Source: Vibrio chagasii
GTDB lineage: Bacteria > Pseudomonadota > Gammaproteobacteria > Enterobacterales > Vibrionaceae
Assembly (NCBI RefSeq): GCF_002954585.1
Contig: NZ_MSCI01000001.1
Span: forward strand, 992,001 to 1,056,000
DNA length: 64,000 bases
Direction of reading: 5' to 3'
Below, one piece after another: positions 25,970 to 34,978 of the stretch. The notes under the pieces were generated by a model. That model was not told where the DNA came from. It made no database searches and saw nothing but the letters and a program-made list of their open reading frames with translations. The position numbers were made by a program, and so were the translations under genes. Position 1 is the stretch's first letter; each line of letters begins with the position of its first letter.

Positions 25970-26446
25970 TTGCTAAGCACACCTAGTTTCTTTTTAACTC
26001 CACAAAACCGCCAACTAAAGCAATCACTTTGGGCGCTTTTCCTTACCGGACTGGTTATCATAACTTGTCTGGAGAGCACGCTCTCTGCAAATAAAGTTAC
26101 GTTTTCCAACTATTCTATTAGTCAATCAACGCGTCTTGGCACTGAAAGCAGTGATCCGCAAGCCTCTATGGCTTCGTCCGAAAAAATGTCTGAGCTTTAT
26201 TCCAGCGTATTCGGTTCTCAAGCATCTAAATCACTGTCTGCGCCAACTTCGAGTGCCTGTGACCTGAGCTCTAAAATGCTCACCTTCGCGACACCTAAAA
26301 CTAGCTGGCTAGTCCCTTTTATTCTTCTGATGGCTGTAGCATTCAGCCTTCCGCCTCAGATATCGAGATTATCTAGAGACAATCATCGCTCTGCTCGACC
26401 AACAAAGCACCGCTTACACTTAAAGCACTGTATATTTAGAGAATAA
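25970..26446 (+). CDS. Small membrane protein upstream of scsB
   Basis: 158 residues with a hydrophobic segment near the N-terminus (LWALFLTGLVIITCL), a Ser/Thr-rich polar middle part and a second hydrophobic segment (WLVPFILLMAVAFSL) before a basic tail. The frame starts with TTG at 25970 without a clear ribosome binding site, so the true start is uncertain. It lies 47 bases before scsB on the same strand and probably belongs to that operon. Its position recalls an accessory membrane protein of copper/thiol stress loci, but no family is recognised. Confidence 0.55.
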   Translation: MLSTPSFFLTPQNRQLKQSLWALFLTGLVIITCLESTLSANKVTFSNYSISQSTRLGTESSDPQASMASSEKMSELYSSVFGSQASKSLSAPTSSACDLSSKMLTFATPKTSWLVPFILLMAVAFSLPPQISRLSRDNHRSARPTKHRLHLKHCIFRE

Positions 26447-26493
26447 ATAACCGGGCCATTACACCCTTTTATTTATTTTTTGGAGATACATTT

Positions 26494-28605
26494 GTGTACA
26501 ACACACTTCTAACTAAGTTTGCCGATTGTTTGGCATTCTGCATGCGTACATGCGCGAAAACTATAGTCACTGCCCTACTGGTAATGACGTCATTTACAGC
26601 TCTGGCACAAACGACCGGCTGGCTGAGTGTGCCTGAGCACCCGCCTGTAAAGATGCGAATGATGTCGACTGGGGAACAATCCGATGACGGTTCTCAAATT
26701 CAGACCGTACTCGATGTCGTGCTCGATGGAGACTGGAAAACCTATTGGCGTAGCCCTGGTGAAGGAGGCATCCCGCCAAGCTGGGACTGGTCTGGCTCCA
26801 CCAACATCAAATCAGTTGAGTGGCATTGGCCGATCCCTAAATATTACGAGCAGCTAGATGTAATGACATTGGGCTATAAAAAGCATGTCAGTTTCCCAGT
26901 TACGCTCACATTGAAAGACAACACCAAGCCTGCAATATTCAAGGCGTCTTTCACCTTTCCGTCATGTACCAATATCTGTGTTTTAACCGATTACGACATT
27001 GAATTGCCGATTGATCCACAAACATTGGAGCTCGATGAAGAAGCCATGTTTTTGTTCAATCAGGGCATGAGTCAGTCTCCACGCGAAGCTAATCGAACTT
27101 CTGTGAATGGCCTGTACTGGGACAAAAGCAAACAACAATTAGTAATTCAGCTGACGAGTAAAGATGGCTGGGATAAACCTATGGTACTGATTGACGGCGA
27201 AGAAGTAATCGACGACTTCTTCTCTCAGCCTACCGTTCATATTACCGACAATACAATGACCGCTGTGTTTGACGTGAGCAACTGGATTGGTGAAGTCGAT
27301 CTAACCGATCGCACGCTAAGTGTCACTGTCTCAGATACCAACTTTGCTGAAGAGATGACAGCTAAAGTAGGCTCAGAGCCAATCGCTTATCAAGAGAGCA
27401 ACAACGGCTTTATTGCGATGATCGGTTTCGCCTTAATTGGTGGTTTAATCCTCAATATCATGCCATGTGTGTTACCCGTATTAGGAATGAAGCTAAACAG
27501 CATCATTCAAAATCAAGGTGCCTCTCATCGTCATATCCGACTTTCGTTCCTAGCTTCTGCTGCTGGTGTGATTACTTCATTTGCACTGCTAGCGCTTGGC
27601 ATGACACTTCTAAAAGTAGGTGGTAATGCGATAGGCTGGGGAATCCAATTCCAGAACGTTTGGTTTATCGGTTTCATGCTGATCATCACCTTGCTGTTCT
27701 CAATTAACCTATTGGGTTTATTTGAGTTCCGACTGCCTTCAGGTTTAAACACCTGGATGGCGACCAAAGGTGACGATTCACATTCGGGTCACTTCGTTCA
27801 AGGTATGTTTGCCACACTCTTAGCAACACCGTGTAGCGCGCCATTCCTTGGCACAGCCGTAGCTTATGCACTTGGGGCAAGCTACCAAGAACTATGGGCT
27901 ATCTTCATTGCACTTGGCATTGGTATGAGTGCACCTTGGCTAATCTTTGCGCTGTTCCCAAGCCTAACCAAATTGCTGCCGAAACCGGGCGCGTGGATGT
28001 TCAAAGTTAAGTTGGTATTTGGCTTAATGATGTTCATCACCAGCTTATGGTTAACAAGCTTACTGACACCATTCATCGGTAAGTTCCCGACCATCCTGCT
28101 GGCTCTGTTTATTGTTGTTTCGGTATTGATTTGGATTGGCATGAAACTAGGTCGAAAGGTGCTGATTCCTATCATGGCGACCACGACTCTAACGTTTGGT
28201 GCTGTGCTTATCATCGGTAGCGTGACCGCTGATAACTGGGCGACCCCGATTGTCGATGACCTACCTTGGCAGAAATTAGATGCTAAACAAATTCCTCAGT
28301 TAGTTGAGGAAGGTAAAACGGTCTTTGTCGATGTAACGGCAGAGTGGTGTATCACCTGTAAAGCGAACAAGATCGGTGTGATTCTCCAAGATCCGGTGTA
28401 CAGCCACCTACAGCAAGAAGACATTGTTTTAATGAAGGGCGATTGGACAACACCAAGCGAAAGTGTCACCCAATACCTGCAAAGTAATGGGCGATTCGGT
28501 GTTCCATTTAACATCGTTTACGGCCCAAGCTACAAACAAGGCACCCCTCTACCCGTGATTTTAGACAGCGACACGGTTGTTCAAGCTATCGATGCAGCGA
28601 GGTAA
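26494..28605 (+). CDS. scsB: ScsB/DsbD-like membrane thiol reductant transporter
   Basis: 703 residues. A signal sequence leads to a periplasmic domain with a CTNIC pair (about 155-160), then eight or so membrane helices with the electron-relay cysteines in NIMPCVLPVLG and ATPCSAPFLG, and a C-terminal thioredoxin domain with EWCITCK. It should move electrons from cytoplasmic thioredoxin to periplasmic partners such as ScsC and ScsD, protecting against copper and oxidative thiol damage. The start is GTG at 26494 with TGGAGA at 7 bases. scsD follows after 3 bases. Confidence 0.9.
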   Translation: MYNTLLTKFADCLAFCMRTCAKTIVTALLVMTSFTALAQTTGWLSVPEHPPVKMRMMSTGEQSDDGSQIQTVLDVVLDGDWKTYWRSPGEGGIPPSWDWSGSTNIKSVEWHWPIPKYYEQLDVMTLGYKKHVSFPVTLTLKDNTKPAIFKASFTFPSCTNICVLTDYDIELPIDPQTLELDEEAMFLFNQGMSQSPREANRTSVNGLYWDKSKQQLVIQLTSKDGWDKPMVLIDGEEVIDDFFSQPTVHITDNTMTAVFDVSNWIGEVDLTDRTLSVTVSDTNFAEEMTAKVGSEPIAYQESNNGFIAMIGFALIGGLILNIMPCVLPVLGMKLNSIIQNQGASHRHIRLSFLASAAGVITSFALLALGMTLLKVGGNAIGWGIQFQNVWFIGFMLIITLLFSINLLGLFEFRLPSGLNTWMATKGDDSHSGHFVQGMFATLLATPCSAPFLGTAVAYALGASYQELWAIFIALGIGMSAPWLIFALFPSLTKLLPKPGAWMFKVKLVFGLMMFITSLWLTSLLTPFIGKFPTILLALFIVVSVLIWIGMKLGRKVLIPIMATTTLTFGAVLIIGSVTADNWATPIVDDLPWQKLDAKQIPQLVEEGKTVFVDVTAEWCITCKANKIGVILQDPVYSHLQQEDIVLMKGDWTTPSESVTQYLQSNGRFGVPFNIVYGPSYKQGTPLPVILDSDTVVQAIDAAR

Positions 28606-28608
28606 TCA

Positions 28609-29178
28609 ATGAAGACTCCCAACGCTAAAGATACAACTGGCACAACGGAAAGTGGCGATGCGAAGCACGAAGTGAAAAAGCAGAGCCGTCTTAAGAAGTG
28701 GGGAAAAGAGCTCATCTCAATGATCTTGATCGTAGGCGTTGTCTCTTTTGCCATGGATTTTTATCACAGTAGAAACATGCCTCAAGGAGATGCCATTCCA
28801 ATCGTGGGTCAATCGATCCAAGGTGAGGATATTGACGTCATTGAGCTCAGTAAAAATGGCAAACCAGTGATTGTCTACTTTTGGGCTACCTGGTGCGGTG
28901 CTTGCAAACTAGTGAGCCCCACCGTGAATAGCTTAAGCGATTCACATCAAGTCGTCTCTGTTGCTTTGTCCTCCGGGTCAGATGAACGAGTACAACGTTT
29001 CATTGATGCCAAAGAGTATGATTTCCCTGTGATTAATGATCTTTCTGGTTCGATCAGCAGAAGTTGGGGCATCAATGTCACACCAAGTATTGTCATCATC
29101 AAAGATGGAAAGATAAGCAGTATCGCAACGGGCGTTACTTCTCCAATCGGACTTTGGCTAAGAACTTACTTTGCATAA
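28609..29178 (+). CDS. scsD: ScsD-like membrane-anchored thioredoxin
   Basis: 189 residues with a single N-terminal membrane anchor (about 38-55) and a periplasmic thioredoxin domain containing the active site WATWCGAC (Cys96/Cys99) and the cis-Pro loop VTPS. In the Scs family it is reduced by ScsB. It lies 3 bases after scsB and so is co-transcribed and probably translationally coupled. Confidence 0.85.
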   Translation: MKTPNAKDTTGTTESGDAKHEVKKQSRLKKWGKELISMILIVGVVSFAMDFYHSRNMPQGDAIPIVGQSIQGEDIDVIELSKNGKPVIVYFWATWCGACKLVSPTVNSLSDSHQVVSVALSSGSDERVQRFIDAKEYDFPVINDLSGSISRSWGINVTPSIVIIKDGKISSIATGVTSPIGLWLRTYFA

Positions 29179-29284
29179 CATATCTGCAAAATAGATCGTT
29201 AGGTCAATTTAAACCAACTAAAGAACATTAGCGCGAGCGCAACTCAATTGGCGCTCGCCATTACAAGAATTTGAGATTAATAAC

Positions 29285-30004
29285 ATGAAAAAACTTCTGA
29301 TTAGCACACTGATTTTAGGCTCAATGATGAGCGCAAGCGCTTTCGCAGAACTAAACAAAGAGCAAGTACAGCAGCTTGAGGAGATCAACCAATTCCTCAA
29401 AGAGAACCCTTCTACAATTTCGGGGCTACATGCCAGCTTAGAGCAGTATGTTGCAGGGCAAGCGCAAGCAAAGAAAGCTCAAGCAGAGAGCCATGATTGG
29501 CTGTACAACAACGATGCTCATCCCATTACCGGAAACCCTGATGGTAAGTCGGTGATCATTAACTTCACCGACTACAACTGCCCATTCTGTAAGCGTTTAG
29601 AAAAAGGCTTAGTTCAATTAGCTTCAGAAGACAGTGATATCAAGGTCATCAATGTTTACCTGTCGTTCAAGCAGCAACAAGTGAGCGGTCTTAATACCAA
29701 TGCGGCGTTATATGCGATGAAAGTTTGGAAGGATAAGCCAGAAGCTTTCCCGGAAGTTGATCGACTATTGATGGCGAAAAGTGGTATCCACACCAAGTCA
29801 TCACTGCAAGCTGTCGCGGAAAAAACGGGAACTGAAGCACAATTAGAAACGACACCTGATCAAAGCCAAACACTGCTAACCAACCACCAAACGTTTAGTG
29901 CACTTGGTTTAACAGGCACACCAACATTGATGATGAATGGGCAAATCTTACCAGGGTATGTTCCTTACGATCGCTTAAAAGAAATTGTGGATGAGGCTTT
30001 TTAA
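29285..30004 (+). CDS. scsC: ScsC-like DsbA-family thiol oxidoreductase
   Basis: 239 residues with a signal peptide cut after SAFA, an N-terminal helical segment (about 22-60, often used for oligomerisation in ScsC) and a DsbA-like domain with CPFC (Cys99/Cys102) and cis-Pro loop GTPT. ScsC proteins act as periplasmic disulfide isomerases or copper-protective thiols kept reduced by ScsB. The operon ends at the terminator 36 bases downstream. In known scs loci the order is often B-C-D; here it is B-D-C. Confidence 0.85.
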   Translation: MKKLLISTLILGSMMSASAFAELNKEQVQQLEEINQFLKENPSTISGLHASLEQYVAGQAQAKKAQAESHDWLYNNDAHPITGNPDGKSVIINFTDYNCPFCKRLEKGLVQLASEDSDIKVINVYLSFKQQQVSGLNTNAALYAMKVWKDKPEAFPEVDRLLMAKSGIHTKSSLQAVAEKTGTEAQLETTPDQSQTLLTNHQTFSALGLTGTPTLMMNGQILPGYVPYDRLKEIVDEAF

Positions 30005-30046
30005 TCACGCCAATAAGTAAAGATAAAGCCACCCAGTAAAAACCCC

Positions 30047-30080
30047 AAAAGCCTACTTGTTTAACTCACAGTAGGCTTTT
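30047..30080 (+). terminator. Terminator of the scs operon
   Basis: An 11-bp stem (aaaagcctact / agtaggctttt) with a 12-base loop, followed by T residues. Confidence 0.85.
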
Positions 30081-30259
30081 TTGTTTATCAGTATTTGATC
30101 GCAGCGGTTTGAAGTCATGACTGTAAGGTCATCATTTTGAAATAGAAAAACACTCTAAGTGTCACCGTCTCGCAATGGATTCTTAATCTATTCTCGTTAG
30201 CCTAAAAGCAGTTCTGTCGAAGAGTGCGAAGACGTGTTAACTCGCGACAACTGTCCTTT
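30081..30259 (+). ncRNA. Candidate small RNA ahead of an orphan terminator
   Basis: About 180 bases between the scs terminator and a second strong terminator hold no open reading frame of note, yet the second terminator needs a transcript. A locally transcribed small RNA ending at 30284 would explain it. No known Vibrio small RNA is recognised and no clear promoter is visible. Confidence 0.25.
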
Positions 30260-30284
30260 GACCGAGCTTGGCTCGGTCTTTTTT
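30260..30284 (+). terminator. Orphan rho-independent terminator
   Basis: A perfect 8-bp GC-rich stem (gaccgagc / gctcggtc) with a 3-base loop is followed by six T residues on the plus strand. The nearest plus-strand gene already has its own terminator. Confidence 0.8.
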
Positions 30285-30336
30285 AGGTGTTTCAAAGGTG
30301 ATAGAGCAAGTGCCTAAAGGTGAAAGTCGATAGGAG

Positions 30337-31356
30337 CTAACTCAATAAACGACAGACAAGCGCACCAGGCTCTCTCAACGCATCCACGTTGTAACTGAGA
30401 ACGCGCCCCGCCGATGGCGCATGATAGCGGCGGCACTCATTGCCAAACGCATCATATTGAACAGCCAACAAGTCTTCCTTTTCTACACTTTGTAGAAGTT
30501 CAACTTGAGGAAGGACAAATCCGCCAATATCAGCACGAATCGACACCACGTTGTTGCCTTCAACCCAATCCATTCCAGGTAATTGCTTATTTTCGAGGTC
30601 AGATACTTGAGCAGTTTCAAACATGTCATAGTAAGACAGCATATTAAAAACGCCGTTTACAGCTCTTTGAATCATATCCGGTTGGGTGAATTTACCCATC
30701 CCTACTTCGACCGTAATACTTGGGATTCCACTTCGATTCCAAACCGTTTCTAGAATACCGGGATCGCCGGGATCATTGAGCACGCAGTCCGGTCGCATCA
30801 GTCTTGCCATTTCTAAACATTGATCAATTCTGTAATCCGCGAACACATACAGCGGGTATACCGCACCACGAGTTTGAGTATGTAAGTCGACGGCAAAAGT
30901 AGCATTGTGCTTGAGTAAGCGCTCCCATAAAGAAGCAACAAAGCGCTCGGCTGCTAAGCCATGCGGGTCTCCGGGGAAAAGTCGATTGAGGTTCGCAGGG
31001 CAAGAACCCGGATCCGAAGAGATGAAGTCTCGGCTATGGTTTAGTAAACCTGACAGATTCACCGTTGGTACAACGGTCACAGTCCCTTTCAGCTCTTTCC
31101 CCACTAAATCTCGGATGATTTGCTGTGCAGCTAACACACCATTGAGCTCATCGCCGTGGATACCAGCGGTGATCATCAACTTAGGTCCATCTTGGCTACC
31201 TTTAAAAACAGAGACAGGCATATTTTTTGGTTGTCCTAACCCATCACTGGTGACTTGAAACCAAAACTGATGCTCTCCAATCGGCAAGTCTTCAACATTC
31301 AAAGAGCCAATAACCTGCCTACCTTGTAAAACATCCCCTAAGTACTCTGTTCTCAT
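30337..31356 (-). CDS. Succinylglutamate desuccinylase/aspartoacylase-like zinc hydrolase
   Basis: 339 residues. Zinc ligands can be placed as His67 and Glu70 (GIHGDE) and His159 (DLHTQTRG), with the catalytic acid probably Glu217 (TVEVGMG). This is the AstE/aspartoacylase branch of the M14 fold, which hydrolyses N-acylated amino acids or related amides. The sequence is not typical AstE and no arginine-succinyl operon is nearby, so the substrate is unknown. It is cytoplasmic and transcribed divergently from the porin gene. Confidence 0.85.
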   Translation of the reverse strand: MRTEYLGDVLQGRQVIGSLNVEDLPIGEHQFWFQVTSDGLGQPKNMPVSVFKGSQDGPKLMITAGIHGDELNGVLAAQQIIRDLVGKELKGTVTVVPTVNLSGLLNHSRDFISSDPGSCPANLNRLFPGDPHGLAAERFVASLWERLLKHNATFAVDLHTQTRGAVYPLYVFADYRIDQCLEMARLMRPDCVLNDPGDPGILETVWNRSGIPSITVEVGMGKFTQPDMIQRAVNGVFNMLSYYDMFETAQVSDLENKQLPGMDWVEGNNVVSIRADIGGFVLPQVELLQSVEKEDLLAVQYDAFGNECRRYHAPSAGRVLSYNVDALREPGALVCRLLS

Positions 31357-31732
31357 CCAACTTCTCCATGCTTTTGAACAAAATCTATTCTGTTGCCAGT
31401 TTTTGCATCATAGAGGATATCGTAATCAGTACAAGCAGTTAATCAGCCCAAGAGGCGCTACTCGCTTGCTCTCCTTTCCCACTTCCTCAATTTATCTTTC
31501 AGATTGAGACCAACCCGGTTACCACTCTCCAATTACTCTACTTGGATAACTATTCACTAATTACTCAACCAATTGAAATAAAAGTGCAATAAAATCAAAA
31601 CTTAAAAAAGTTCCCTATTCACTGAAATGTAATTTTATGGAAATGAAAGCTTAATTTAGCTGCTCTAAATTAGCTTCATATCAAAACGGAGAGCACTTCG
31701 CTCACGGATTTTAAAATACAAGGTAAGTGATT
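31357..31732. promoter_or_regulatory. Porin upstream region with leader inverted repeat
   Basis: 376 bases between divergent genes. At 31647-31676 an imperfect inverted repeat (aagcttaatttag / ctaaattagctt, one extra base in the left arm) lies about 56 bases before the porin start and could fold in the mRNA leader or serve as a regulator site. No other feature is evident. Confidence 0.4.
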
Positions 31733-32725
31733 ATGAAAAAGGCAGTTCTAGCTTCTGCAGTGGTAGCAGCACTAGTTTCAGGTTCATCTCTAGCAGCAAC
31801 AGTTTACAGCTCTGACGGTACTGAGCTTAAGATTGGTGGTCGTGCGGAATTCCGTGGTGACTTCATTGGTTCTGGTGGTGCTGAAGTTGAAGGTACAATG
31901 GAAGATAAGACTCGTTTCCGTTTAAACCTTGGCGGTAAAACAGAACTTACCGATACGGTTACTGCATTCGGTTTCTACGAAGCAGAGCAAAGCACTGGTG
32001 ATAGCGAGTTTGATAACCGTTACATGTACGCTGGTGTTGATTTCGATGGTCAAGCAGTCTCAGTAGGCCGCCAAGACATGGCCTCAGTCATCGTATCTGA
32101 CTTTACAGATATCACTGAATTCTCAGGTGTTCAGCAAGTAATCGACGCAGCTTCAGATAAAGAGGATAGCGTATTTGCATACCGCGGTGGCTTTGATGCC
32201 CTTCAGTTAGAAGCAACTTACCAAGCAAACAGTGAAAAAGACTCTGATGGTTACGGCATCTCTGGTGTTTATTCATTGCCAATCGGTCTGGATCTTGGTC
32301 TTGCATACTCTGGTCAAGATCTAGGAGCAGGTAAAGGAAGCGCAAACCAAATCCTTGCTGGCCTAGCATATTCACTAGATAACCTTTACCTAGCAGCAAC
32401 TTACTCAACGGGTGACTTAAACGATAAAGCCGTTGGCCCTATCGCTGAGTCATTCACTGCAATGGAATTCGCAGCACAATATAAAATCACTAAGCAGTTT
32501 TCTGCTGCAGCAGTATACACATATCAAGAAGATGAAGCGGCAAACGGTTCTACGGCCGACTCTGTTGATGGCATCGAGCTTGTTGGCTACTACAAACTAA
32601 ACAGCAACTTCCGTACATACCTTTCTTACTACATCAATGGCTTAGATGAAGTGAAAGACGTAACTACAGGACTAACAACTGAAGGTGAAGATACGCTTCG
32701 CCTAGGTGTTCGCTACGACTTCTAA
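31733..32725 (+). CDS. OmpU-type outer membrane porin
   Basis: 330 residues from ATG 31733 (a GTG lies two codons upstream; AAGG precedes). It has a signal peptide cut after SLAA, alternating beta-strand sequence throughout and a C-terminal Phe (RYDF) needed for outer membrane assembly. The type is the trimeric general porin of Vibrio (OmpU/OmpC-like). The codon choice is highly regular, as expected for a strongly expressed gene. Many Vibrio carry several paralogues, so I do not assign a single symbol. Confidence 0.88.
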   Translation: MKKAVLASAVVAALVSGSSLAATVYSSDGTELKIGGRAEFRGDFIGSGGAEVEGTMEDKTRFRLNLGGKTELTDTVTAFGFYEAEQSTGDSEFDNRYMYAGVDFDGQAVSVGRQDMASVIVSDFTDITEFSGVQQVIDAASDKEDSVFAYRGGFDALQLEATYQANSEKDSDGYGISGVYSLPIGLDLGLAYSGQDLGAGKGSANQILAGLAYSLDNLYLAATYSTGDLNDKAVGPIAESFTAMEFAAQYKITKQFSAAAVYTYQEDEAANGSTADSVDGIELVGYYKLNSNFRTYLSYYINGLDEVKDVTTGLTTEGEDTLRLGVRYDF

Positions 32726-32750
32726 TCTAAATTTACTTTAGGTAGATACT

Positions 32751-32780
32751 AAAAAGGTTGGGCAATTGCTCAGCCTTTTT
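32751..32780 (+). terminator. Terminator of the porin gene
   Basis: A 13-bp stem with two G-T pairs (from aaaaagg to ccttttt) and a 4-base loop, ending in a T-run. Confidence 0.85.
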
Positions 32781-32880
32781 TCATCTTCGAATATTCTGAC
32801 CAACTTCATCGATGCTTTTTCTGGTTAAGTGGTGCTAAATCCGTATCATAGGCAAACCACATCAAATAATTAGAAACATC

Positions 32881-33771
32881 ATGTCACAACACCATCCGAT
32901 CCAAGGCGCTAGCTGGATGCTTACCGCAGGCTTAGCCTTTGCCGTAATTAACAGCCTGACTCAAATTGCTAGCATTCATTTCGGACTGACTTCTACTACC
33001 GTTGCCGTCATTCAATACGCCATTGCTTTATTAGCCATTCTTCCTTACTTGAAAACACTAGGTATTCGCCGCGCACTCCAGACCGACAATCTCAAACTGC
33101 ACGTATTCCGTGTCTTTTTGTCGGTCATTGGTATCCAGCTTTGGATATGGGCGCTCGCTTACCCTGTGCCGATCTGGCAAGGTATCGCACTGCTGATGAC
33201 CTCTCCGTTGTTTGCGACGATAGGCTCGGGACTGTTCTTAAAAGAAAAAGTTGGTGCTGCACGCTGGGGAGCAACATTAGCGGGCTTCATTGGTGCAATG
33301 ATCATTCTAGAGCCATGGGCCGAAGACTTTAGTTGGGCAACCTTATTACCTGTTGGCGCTGCATTCTTTTGGGCGTGCTACTCGCTGATGGTGAAGAAGC
33401 TGTCATCACAAGATAGCCCATCAACCATGGTGGTTTATCTCCTACTATTGATTACACCGTTCAACATCATGTTAGCCGTGCCTGACTGGCAAACACCAAG
33501 TGGCACTACCATTTGGGGTATTCTGGCTGTAATTGGTGTGTTAACCGCCCTCGCACAATGGGCCATTGTAAAAGCCTACTCAGTGGCTGATGCATCCTTT
33601 GTCCAACCGTTTGACCATGCAAAATTACCTCTAAATGTGCTGGCTGGGTGGCTAGTATTCAGTTGGGTACCGCCAGGTCGTCTATGGTTAGGTGCGGCAA
33701 TCATTATTGCGTCTGTCGCCTTCATCACTCACTGGGAAACAAAAAAACCAGCTAAAACGAAGAAAATTTAG
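32881..33771 (+). CDS. EamA/DMT-family inner membrane transporter
   Basis: 296 residues with ten predicted membrane helices in two five-helix halves, the layout of the drug/metabolite transporter superfamily. It lacks a recognisable substrate signature; members export amino acids, metabolites or drugs. The Lys-rich tail (ETKKPAKTKKI) is probably cytoplasmic. It lies 69 bases before the glutaredoxin-like gene on the same strand and may be co-transcribed. Confidence 0.85.
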   Translation: MSQHHPIQGASWMLTAGLAFAVINSLTQIASIHFGLTSTTVAVIQYAIALLAILPYLKTLGIRRALQTDNLKLHVFRVFLSVIGIQLWIWALAYPVPIWQGIALLMTSPLFATIGSGLFLKEKVGAARWGATLAGFIGAMIILEPWAEDFSWATLLPVGAAFFWACYSLMVKKLSSQDSPSTMVVYLLLLITPFNIMLAVPDWQTPSGTTIWGILAVIGVLTALAQWAIVKAYSVADASFVQPFDHAKLPLNVLAGWLVFSWVPPGRLWLGAAIIIASVAFITHWETKKPAKTKKI

Positions 33772-33840
33772 AAGGTTTGAAATAAATAGTTCTGATGTCC
33801 GTTCTATATTAATAAGAGAATTTGAAGCGAGGTCGTAACC

Positions 33841-34458
33841 ATGAAGAAACCAATCAAGATTACACTGTACCGTTGGGCAGGCAGCTGGGGTCCATTTAAA
33901 GTAAACATCCCATGTGGAGAATGTACCCTTACCAAAGACATTCTGAAGGACACCTTTGAGAATGAACTGGCAGATGTCGATATCGAACTAAAAGTGAAAG
34001 ATTGGTTGTCTCACTGGTGGGAGCCTCTAAAGCTTGGGGCTTGGCACGCTCCTATCTTAGTTGTGGAAGGTAAGGTAGTCAGCCAAGGTGAAGCGCTTAA
34101 CCGTGGCGTACTCGTACAATCGGTAATCCAAGAGTGGACGAAACGAGATAGCCTAAAAGGCAATATTGTTTACGGTAAAGCGACCTGCCCATACTGCGTA
34201 AAAGCAAAGAAAATGTTGGATGAAGCGGGTGTCGAGTATACCTACCATGACGTGGTTAAAGACAGTGCAGCTCTATATCGAATGATTCCTGAGGTGAAAG
34301 CGCACATCGGTCAAAAAACGCCAGTAACCGTGCCTCAGATTTGGCTTGATGGTAAGTACATCGGCGGGGCTGATAACTTGGAAGCTTGGATGAAGGAAAA
34401 CGGTTTAGACAGCATTCCAAATAACGTCGTCGACTTATCTAACCAATCAACAGGCTAA
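33841..34458 (+). CDS. Two-domain glutaredoxin-like protein with two CXXC motifs
   Basis: 205 residues. The first half (about 1-100) looks thioredoxin-like and contains CGEC at 25-28. The second half is a clear glutaredoxin with CPYC at 116-119, the TVPQIW cis-Pro loop and the GGADNL glutathione-binding turn. No signal peptide, so it is cytoplasmic. It probably reduces protein or glutathione mixed disulfides. The N-terminal part is unusual for the family and may be a second redox or partner-binding site. Confidence 0.85.
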   Translation: MKKPIKITLYRWAGSWGPFKVNIPCGECTLTKDILKDTFENELADVDIELKVKDWLSHWWEPLKLGAWHAPILVVEGKVVSQGEALNRGVLVQSVIQEWTKRDSLKGNIVYGKATCPYCVKAKKMLDEAGVEYTYHDVVKDSAALYRMIPEVKAHIGQKTPVTVPQIWLDGKYIGGADNLEAWMKENGLDSIPNNVVDLSNQSTG

Positions 34459-34553
34459 TCTTCCTTAGAGAATTTCAGTCACCCATTAATGTTTTTTGTG
34501 TCCATCCACAATAGAACAAAGCGATAAAATCACCTATCGCGCATACGAAAAAA

Positions 34554-34579
34554 GCCTTAAACTTCAACGAGTTTAAGGC
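34554..34579. terminator. Terminator shared by convergent genes
   Basis: A perfect 10-bp stem (gccttaaact / agtttaaggc) with a 6-base loop and A/T tracts on both sides lies between the glutaredoxin-like gene and the 44-residue gene. Confidence 0.8.
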
Positions 34580-34606
34580 CTTTTAAAATTCCGTTTTGGA
34601 AAATGG

Positions 34607-34741
34607 TTACTTAGCCATTTTCTTCATCATTCTCTTGATGAAAGATGCTTTTTTCGGCTTTGACTTACCGTACATTGCTTCGTGCATAATGTTTTTTGCT
34701 GCCATTTGACCAAGGTATGCGTGGCCTAGTTCGTAGTTCAT
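34607..34741 (-). CDS. Basic 44-residue protein
   Basis: A short gene with 44 codons: it starts MNYELGHAYLGQMAAKNIMH and ends in a Lys/Met-rich tail (KRMMKKMAK). The ATG at 34741 is preceded on the minus strand by GGAGA at 5 bases, and a good terminator lies just past the stop. The strong ribosome binding site, terminator and protein-like composition argue that it is real. The C-terminal half is strongly basic and could form an amphipathic helix, suggesting contact with nucleic acid, ribosome or membrane. No family is recognised. Confidence 0.7.
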   Translation of the reverse strand: MNYELGHAYLGQMAAKNIMHEAMYGKSKPKKASFIKRMMKKMAK

Positions 34742-34890
34742 GCTGATCTCCGCACATAATCAACTTTCTTGTGCGCGGATTCTACACTGAAAACGCCTAA
34801 AAACAAGATCTAAATCACACTTTATTGCGAGTAACCTATTCTTATTACAACGCACCTTTTTAAGCGTAAGAGCGGCTTGAGATATTCACA

Positions 34891-34916
34891 AAAAAAGCAA
34901 CTCAAGTGAGCTGCTC
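34891..34916 (-). terminator. Terminator of the 116-residue gene
   Basis: On the minus strand a stem (agcagctca / tgagttgct, one G-T pair) is followed by six to seven T residues. Confidence 0.75.
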
Positions 34917-34978
34917 TTTATGAATGTTTTACTTAACAACATCCGTGTCAAACTATAACTGTTAGCGACAACGAACGC

